From Desulfobacula sp. (GTDB lineage Bacteria; Desulfobacterota; Desulfobacteria; Desulfobacterales; Desulfobacteraceae): a stretch of 10,874 nucleotides of DNA. The stretch spans positions 1 through 10,874 of the forward strand of contig JAABTB010000048.1 of the NCBI GenBank assembly GCA_011390085.1, read 5' to 3'. The notes beneath the pieces were generated by a model, which was not told the origin of the DNA, made no database searches, and saw nothing but the letters and a program-made list of their open reading frames with translations. The position numbers and the translations under genes were made by a program. Positions 6,317 through 10,874 of the stretch are shown in pieces (position 1 is the first letter of the stretch; each line of letters begins with the position of its first letter).

Positions 6317-7984
6317 TCAGGAAATTTCAATATTGGCAATGATCCTGTTTTTACCGGCTTTTTTGGCTTTATAGAGACATTTGTCAGCATCGGAAACCAG
6401 GTTTTCGGCCGAAGAGGTTTCAGGAAATGAAGCCATCCCTCCGCTGATGGTCTGGAAGATCCGGTGGCTGGAAATGGGTTTTAAAGAACAGTATCGCTTG
6501 ATTTTTTCACCGTTTTTAATGGCCTCGGCCAGGCTTGTATCCGGATAGATGATGCAGAATTCCTCACCGCCATACCGGCAGGAGACGGCATTGCCCTGGA
6601 CATTGTCGATGATGATGGCTGCGATTTCCTTGAGCACGGTATCTCCTGTATCATGTCCGTACACATCATTGATCTGTTTGAAATTGTCCAGATCGATCAT
6701 GAGAAACGAAAGACTCTTGTGTTCGGCCCGGGCCCTGGCCATTTCATCCTTTAATGCCTTGTCAAAATAGCGGCGGTTCATGAGCCCTGTGAGCTTGTCC
6801 TTGTAAGCCAGGGATTCGAGGATTCTGTTTTTCTGGACCAGTTCATCCTGAAGTTTCTTTAATTTGATATGGTTTTCTATCCTGGCTTTGATCTCATCCC
6901 GGCCAAAGGGTTTGATGATGAATTCCGTGGCCCCGTATTTGAAGCACTGGAACATGATATCCCGGTCGGTTTCACCGGCCACGGCAATAATGACCGGGGA
7001 GTCGCTTCCCAATAGAATCCGGGTCCTCATGCACATGTTGAGTTTGTCTTCATTTTTCGAAAGATCCAGGATGATAATGTCCGGTATTGAGACACAAAGA
7101 TAGGTCTCAAGTTCATCAAAGCGGGTACAGATGTGGATACTGGAATTTAAGAAATTCAGGGTCTTTTTTAAGATGGCGCTCAATGTCGTGTCTTTGCTGA
7201 GAATGACGGTTTTTCCGGTGGAGCTGATATTTTCCTTGACGGACACGGATTCGATGATGGCGGCAAGGGCCTTTTGGGACACCGGCTTTTCAAGAAAATC
7301 AATGGCCCCGGCCCTGAACCCTTTCCGGAATTGGGCCTCATCAATGGTTCCTGAGACCACCACGGTGGGGATATGTTTAAGGGCCGGTTCCTTTGATAAT
7401 TTTTTACAAAATTCAAATCCATCCATGACCGGCATTTCCACATCCACCAGGATCAAATCCGGAAGGCATTCGGAAGCCGTTATCAGTCCCTGCATGCCGT
7501 CCGATGCGGCCCGGACATCAAAATTCAGGGCCTTCAGATAAGCGGCAAGAGTGCTCCGGACGGCCTTGCTGTCATCAATGACAAGGGCCAGCGGGGTTTG
7601 CCTTGCATGTTGGGGATCATTTTTCCCGACTCTATTCAGGGTTTGGACAAGGCTCTCGCGGTCGAAAGGTTTGAGCAGGATGGCATCAATATCCCTCAAA
7701 TCCCATTCTGATTTCATGCTTTCCTGCTGCATGGACGTGGATACAACAATCGCGCAGGGGGAAAATTCAGGATCTGCTTTGATCACCTGAACAATCTGCG
7801 GCCCGTTCTGGAATTTTGGAAAGCAGGGGCAGACAATCAGGTCGAATCCGCCCTGTTTGATCAGCCGGTTAATATCTGAAACCGTTGAGTTAAACACGCT
7901 GACCTCAAATCCGGAATCGCTCAAAAAGGCCCTATAAACAGAGGTAAGGGCCTGGGAATCTTCAATGATGGCTAATTTTCTCAT
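6317..7984 (-). CDS. Response regulator with three receiver domains and a GGEEF diguanylate cyclase
   Basis: A PleD-like protein of 555 residues from ATG 7984. A TTG start at 8002 is the alternative, and neither has a well-placed Shine-Dalgarno site. Receiver 1 (about 1-120) has IIEDS at the acidic pair, but Pro53 occupies the phospho-acceptor position (VCPCFP) while K105 remains, so it is probably not phosphorylated. Receiver 2 (131-248) is complete: D137/D138, D181, S211, K233. Receiver 3 (257-373) has D307 and K358 but a poor acidic pair (LSKD). A short linker helix leads to the GGDEF domain (about 388-552), with DKLTGLMNRR (396-405), metal-binding IDLDNF (430-435) and RYGGEEF (470-476). 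The canonical RxxD inhibitory site is QGNA (463-466) here. The expected activity is 2 GTP to c-di-GMP, gated mainly through receiver 2. It heads the minus-strand gene run; no cognate histidine kinase is visible. Confidence 0.9.
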   Translation of the reverse strand: MRKLAIIEDSQALTSVYRAFLSDSGFEVSVFNSTVSDINRLIKQGGFDLIVCPCFPKFQNGPQIVQVIKADPEFSPCAIVVSTSMQQESMKSEWDLRDIDAILLKPFDRESLVQTLNRVGKNDPQHARQTPLALVIDDSKAVRSTLAAYLKALNFDVRAASDGMQGLITASECLPDLILVDVEMPVMDGFEFCKKLSKEPALKHIPTVVVSGTIDEAQFRKGFRAGAIDFLEKPVSQKALAAIIESVSVKENISSTGKTVILSKDTTLSAILKKTLNFLNSSIHICTRFDELETYLCVSIPDIIILDLSKNEDKLNMCMRTRILLGSDSPVIIAVAGETDRDIMFQCFKYGATEFIIKPFGRDEIKARIENHIKLKKLQDELVQKNRILESLAYKDKLTGLMNRRYFDKALKDEMARARAEHKSLSFLMIDLDNFKQINDVYGHDTGDTVLKEIAAIIIDNVQGNAVSCRYGGEEFCIIYPDTSLAEAIKNGEKIKRYCSLKPISSHRIFQTISGGMASFPETSSAENLVSDADKCLYKAKKAGKNRIIANIEIS

Positions 7985-7992
7985 AAGGTTAA

Positions 7993-8021
7993 TGAGTATC
8001 AATCCTTTAGGAATTTGTAAA
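7993..8021 (-). promoter_or_regulatory. Candidate sigma70-type promoter for the minus-strand run
   Basis: On the minus strand, TTTACA (8021-8016) and TACTCA (7998-7993) are 17 nt apart, and a TG one base before the -10 gives an extended -10 element. Transcription would start near 7986, almost at ATG 7984. The -10 match is only partial, so this is a candidate read from the sequence. Confidence 0.35.
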
Positions 8022-8054
8022 GTGCGGAATAGGTTAAATTATCCGTCATTCAAC

Positions 8055-8083
8055 TTGCCTTAACGGCTATTATGAATTATTTT
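8055..8083 (+). promoter_or_regulatory. Candidate sigma70-type promoter for the Pat-like gene and pyrF
   Basis: TTGCCT (8055-8060) and TATTTT (8078-8083) are separated by 17 nt in the AT-rich part of the divergent region. A start near 8090 would leave a leader of about 60 nt that includes the small leader ORF. Another -10-like TATTAT lies at 8068-8073 but has no good -35. Weak evidence from motif reading alone. Confidence 0.3.
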
Positions 8084-8096
8084 AAAAGCTTAAATT

Positions 8097-8113
8097 GAGG
8101 AAAGCACCTATCA
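8097..8113. repeat. Direct repeat copy 1 (GAGGA..GCACCTATCA)
   Basis: GAGGA, two bases, then GCACCTATCA. The same two blocks recur at 8147-8164 with three bases between them. Copy 1 supplies the Shine-Dalgarno of the small leader ORF, and its AGC ACC TAT CAT can be read as Ser-Thr-Tyr-His, the residues after the start Met of the Pat-like protein. It may be a remnant of a roughly 50-bp tandem duplication, or an operator. Confidence 0.6.
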
Positions 8114-8154
8114 TGGGATCGGTCATATCTATCACCGGGGAAAATAGAGGATGA
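8113..8154 (+). CDS. Possible 13-residue leader peptide
   Basis: ATG 8113 opens a 13-codon ORF reading MGSVISITGENRG and ending in a TGA that shares ATGA (8151-8154) with the start of the Pat-like gene. It has a purine-rich GAGGAAAG (8097-8104) eight nt upstream, a better-spaced Shine-Dalgarno than that of the main gene, whose GAGG abuts its ATG. This arrangement would let translation of the leader feed ribosomes to the downstream gene. The peptide has no run of a single amino acid that would suggest classical attenuation. It may equally be a by-product of the local duplication. Confidence 0.35.
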   Translation: MGSVISITGENRG

Positions 8155-8164
8155 GCACCTATCA
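8147..8164. repeat. Direct repeat copy 2 (GAGGA..GCACCTATCA)
   Basis: Second copy of the repeat at 8097-8113, overlapping the ribosome-binding site and first codons of the Pat-like gene. A GGTCAT hexamer follows each copy (8121-8126 and 8174-8179), supporting a degenerate duplication with an offset of about 50-53 bp. Confidence 0.6.
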
Positions 8165-10589
8165 CTTACACAGGGTCATGAATCCGAATTCCATTGCCGT
8201 CATTGGTGCAAGCTTGAAAGAAGGCAGTGTGGGTGCGGTAGTGATGGAGAACCTCGTGACGGGAGGCTTTAAAGGGAATATTTTTCCCGTGAACCCCAAA
8301 TATGAAAATGTGATGGGGCTCCCTGTTTTTTCAACGGTAAACGATCTTCCCTCCCATATTGATCTTTGTGTGATTGCAACGCCCATGCTCACGATTCCCG
8401 GACTTCTTGAAGCCTGTGCCCAAAAGGAGATGGGAGGGGCGGTCATTATTTCCGCCGGGGATGACATATCCAAGCCCCAAGGGATTAAAACAGCCCAAAC
8501 GATCAAAGATATTTCCCTGAGGACCGGCTTGAGGATCATCGGCCCCGACAGTGTGGGAATCGTCAATACCCATCTTTGTCTGAACGCCGGTTTCATGCAC
8601 CGGATGCCCCTGAAAGGGAAAATTGCGTTTTTATCCCAGAGCGGGGCTGTCTGCACGGCGGTCCTGGATATGGCCCTCCAGGAAAATATCGGGTTTTCCC
8701 ATTTTGTCAGTCTCGGGTCCATGCCCGATGTCTGTTTTGCCGACATGATTGATTTTCTGGGCTCGTTAAATGAAGTGGAAAGCATTGTCATGTATGTGGA
8801 GCAGCTTTCGGGCATCAGGAATTTCATGAGCGCGGCCCGGGCTGTATCCCGGATAAAACCCATGATCGCTCTGAAATCCGGCCGGTCCGGACCTGACAGT
8901 CCCGTTTCCGAAGACCATGTGTACGATGCCGCTTTTAAGAGGGCCGGGATTCTCAGGGTGGATGATTTTGAAGCCCTGTTTGATTGTGTGGAATTCCTTG
9001 CCAAACAGAAACGGCCCAAGGGATCAAGCATCGCCATTGTTTCCAATGCCGCCGGCATCGGGGTCATGGCAACGGATGCCCTGGCCGGGTACAGACTTTT
9101 ACCGGCAAGGCTTTCCCAAAAGACCATGAATACCCTTGAGAATCTGTTAAAAGACAATTGGAGCCGCACCAATCCCATTGATCTTTTAAGGGAGTCTTCC
9201 CGGAACCATTATGTGGAGGCGGCTAAAATCTGTATGAATGATCCTGAAATGGACGGTCTTCTCCTTTTGAATTCCCCTGTGGGAACCTATGATACCCTTC
9301 CCATTGCCGTGGAATTGGCTGAAATATTGAAAACAAGCCCCTGCTCGGTGTTTACCGCCTGGATGGGAGGGCTGGACAGCGAGGACTCAAGAACGGTTTT
9401 CAACAGAGCCGGCATCGCCACCTATGAAACACCGGAAAGGGCTGTGCGGGCCTTTGTCAATCTCTACCAATTCGGCAGGAATATGGAACTTCTCCAGGAA
9501 ATCCCCTACAGGACTGATAAACGACTGGAGATCAACCGGTCAAAAGCCCGTGAGATCATTGATCAGGCCCTTGCGTCAGGGGCTGGCCGGCTTTTGGATC
9601 ACCAGGCCAAAGACCTTGTCTCCTCCTATGGAATCCCTGTGACAGGCGGTGAAATGCAAATTCCGGCAGATTATGAACTGAGCATCAGCGCCGTCCGCCA
9701 TAAGGATTTCGGACCCGTCATCCGGTTCGGCATGGGCGGAATCATGACCGATGTGATCAAGGATGCGTCCCTGGCCCTTCCCCCGCTGAACCGCCTTCTG
9801 GCCCGGCGGGCCATTGAGGAAACCCGTATCTCCAAAGTGTTTGAAGGATACCGGGATATTAAAAAAATTGACCTGGAAGTGCTGGAGGAAATCCTCATCC
9901 GTATGAGCCGTCTGGTGACCGATTTTCCTGAAATCAGGGAAGCGGACATCAATCCGGTCAAGGTGGTCAACGGACGGATGATGGCGGCCCACGGCCGTGT
10001 CATTGTGGAAAGAACGGACCTGAAAGCCGCTTCCCATCTCATCATCAGTCCCTATCCCTTCTGGCAGGAAAAAACCTTCCGGCTCAGGGACGGAGCCGAT
10101 ATTTTTGTCCGGCCGGTAAGACCCAGTGATGCCCAGCAGATGATTGACCTCTTTGACGACCTTTCGCCCGAAACCATATATCTCAGGTTTTTTTCACCCA
10201 TCAAACGGATATCCAGATCCATGCTCATCAAACTGACCCAGATCGATTATGACCGGGAAATCGCCCTCATCGCCTTTTCAGGACCGGAACAGGAAAGGAA
10301 AATCCTGGGGGTGGCCCGGATTATTTTTCTGCCGGACGGCAGGCATGCGGAATTTGCCGTGGTGCTGGCCGATGCCTGGCAGGGAAAAGGGATAGGGGGA
10401 AAACTGCTCCGTCATGCCCTTGTCTGTGCCGCATCCTACGGCATTGAAGAGGTCTGGGGTCCGGTCATTTCAAGCAATACAGGAATGCTCAGGCTGGGCG
10501 AAAAGCTGGGGTTTCACGTTGAACGGGATATGGATACCTCGGAATACCGCCTCGCCATTGAACTCTCTCAACTGGACAAAAAAGGATAA
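8151..10589 (+). CDS. Pat-like protein: degenerate NDP-forming acyl-CoA synthetase fused to GNAT acetyltransferase
   Basis: An 812-residue protein; complete Pat/YfiQ-type fusions are nearer 880-900. Domain order: CoA-binding Rossmann domain (about 8-135; SIAVIGAS 14-21, FPVNPKY 45-51), succinyl-CoA-ligase-like domains (about 150-450; IAFLSQSGAV 158-167, IVSNAAGIGVM 296-306), remnant ATP-grasp (about 480-620; FGPVIRFGMGGI 520-531, EADINPV 597-603) and GNAT (about 645-805) with acetyl-CoA loop QGKGIGG (744-750). Two catalytic parts are missing. The SHTGALAG-type loop carrying the phospho-histidine is shortened to PVSEDHVYDAAF (251-262). Roughly 80 residues with the ATP-binding lysine are absent between GIPVTGG (494-500) and YELSISAV (508-515). 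Acyl-CoA synthesis is therefore unlikely; lysine acetylation of proteins, as by Salmonella Pat on acetyl-CoA synthetase, is the likely activity. pyrF follows after 4 bp. Confidence 0.85.
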   Translation: MSTYHLHRVMNPNSIAVIGASLKEGSVGAVVMENLVTGGFKGNIFPVNPKYENVMGLPVFSTVNDLPSHIDLCVIATPMLTIPGLLEACAQKEMGGAVIISAGDDISKPQGIKTAQTIKDISLRTGLRIIGPDSVGIVNTHLCLNAGFMHRMPLKGKIAFLSQSGAVCTAVLDMALQENIGFSHFVSLGSMPDVCFADMIDFLGSLNEVESIVMYVEQLSGIRNFMSAARAVSRIKPMIALKSGRSGPDSPVSEDHVYDAAFKRAGILRVDDFEALFDCVEFLAKQKRPKGSSIAIVSNAAGIGVMATDALAGYRLLPARLSQKTMNTLENLLKDNWSRTNPIDLLRESSRNHYVEAAKICMNDPEMDGLLLLNSPVGTYDTLPIAVELAEILKTSPCSVFTAWMGGLDSEDSRTVFNRAGIATYETPERAVRAFVNLYQFGRNMELLQEIPYRTDKRLEINRSKAREIIDQALASGAGRLLDHQAKDLVSSYGIPVTGGEMQIPADYELSISAVRHKDFGPVIRFGMGGIMTDVIKDASLALPPLNRLLARRAIEETRISKVFEGYRDIKKIDLEVLEEILIRMSRLVTDFPEIREADINPVKVVNGRMMAAHGRVIVERTDLKAASHLIISPYPFWQEKTFRLRDGADIFVRPVRPSDAQQMIDLFDDLSPETIYLRFFSPIKRISRSMLIKLTQIDYDREIALIAFSGPEQERKILGVARIIFLPDGRHAEFAVVLADAWQGKGIGGKLLRHALVCAASYGIEEVWGPVISSNTGMLRLGEKLGFHVERDMDTSEYRLAIELSQLDKKG

Positions 10590-10593
10590 GCCC

Positions 10594-10874
10594 ATGCAAA
10601 AATCAGCCAAGGATTATATCGTGTTCCCCCTGGATTTTCCTTCGGTCAAAGAGGCTGAAGACTACGTCCGGATACTGGATGGAAAGGTCGGTATGTTCAA
10701 GATCGGCCTTGAGCTGTTCATCGACCAGGGACCCTCCGTGATCCGGCGGATCAGAAAATTGAGCCGGGCGAAAATATTTCTGGATTTAAAGCTCCACGAT
10801 ATTTCCGCAACGGTTCAGCGGGCCATGGGAAGGGTCGCGGCCCTGGGCGCGGATCTCATCACGGTGCATTGTTC
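10594..10874 (+). CDS. pyrF: Orotidine 5'-phosphate decarboxylase (N-terminal part)
   Basis: The first 93 codons of a gene that continues past the window edge. PyrF decarboxylates OMP to UMP, the last step of de novo pyrimidine synthesis. The start of the TIM barrel reads VFPLDFPS (10-17), FKIGLELF (35-42) and FLDLKLHDI (62-70). The catalytic charge network is present with the family spacing: K36, D64, K66 and D69. ATG 10594 lies 4 bp after the Pat-like stop, and its Shine-Dalgarno AAAGGA (10581-10586) is inside the 3' end of that gene, so the two are probably co-transcribed. No frame disruption is seen. Confidence 0.95.
   Translation, partial: MQKSAKDYIVFPLDFPSVKEAEDYVRILDGKVGMFKIGLELFIDQGPSVIRRIRKLSRAKIFLDLKLHDISATVQRAMGRVAALGADLITVHC

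Noticed and set aside
8041..8100. A palindromic operator or terminator around GCCTTAACGGC and TTTTAAAA
   Set aside because: Both symmetries are short and imperfect, and neither forms a stable hairpin followed by a T-run.
8162..9178. A 338-codon open frame on the minus strand opposite the Pat-like gene
   Set aside because: It is antisense to a well-supported coding region, its translation shows no family motif, and such long shadows are common opposite genes of this codon use.
9618..9725. A frameshift or sequencing error explaining the short ATP-grasp domain
   Set aside because: About 80 residues of DNA are simply not there in any frame; flanking motifs join in the same frame, so it is a deletion and not a frame error within the window.
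1..10874. CRISPR arrays, tRNA or rRNA genes, insertion sequences and phage genes
   Set aside because: No regularly spaced repeats, RNA gene signatures, transposase or integrase motifs were seen; the window is almost fully occupied by the genes listed.

Overview
The window looks like chromosomal DNA from a sulfate-reducing deltaproteobacterium (Desulfobacterota, Desulfobacter/Desulfobacula-like). This is inferred from the gene mix: selenocysteine synthesis, many two-component and c-di-GMP-type signalling proteins, an acyl-CoA-synthetase/GNAT fusion, and tightly packed genes with Shine-Dalgarno sites. No rRNA, tRNA, CRISPR array, insertion sequence or phage gene is visible.

Layout: positions 1 to about 7984 are one long minus-strand run. 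In transcription order it holds a three-receiver response regulator with an intact GGEEF diguanylate cyclase domain, ilvN (acetolactate synthase regulatory subunit), a CheD-HDOD fusion, selA (selenocysteine synthase), a protein with a GGDEF-like but motif-less domain plus TPR repeats, gmhA (phosphoheptose isomerase), a deoxyhypusine-synthase-like protein, and the start of a cyclic-nucleotide-binding-domain protein. Gaps are at most 39 bp, and three junctions overlap (17, 4 and 8 nt), so the run is probably one operon or a few co-transcribed units. It mixes housekeeping enzymes with regulatory proteins.

Positions 7985 to 8150 are a divergent intergenic region. It has candidate promoters in both directions, a possible 13-codon leader ORF coupled to the plus-strand gene by an ATGA overlap, and an imperfect 17/18-bp direct repeat that may be a partial duplication of the gene start.

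The plus strand then carries an 812-residue Pat-like protein (NDP-forming acyl-CoA synthetase architecture plus a C-terminal GNAT acetyltransferase), followed 4 bp later by pyrF (OMP decarboxylase), which runs off the window. The Pat-like protein lacks both the phospho-histidine loop and the nucleotide-binding part of the ATP-grasp domain. It is therefore best read as an acetyltransferase on a dead synthetase scaffold.

The most unusual material is a set of rewired or decayed signalling and enzyme domains: the Pat-like pseudo-synthetase, the CheD-HDOD fusion, the pseudo-GGDEF-TPR protein, and a diguanylate cyclase regulator with one dead receiver and no canonical inhibitory site. All domain calls come from reading motifs by eye; no database search was run.
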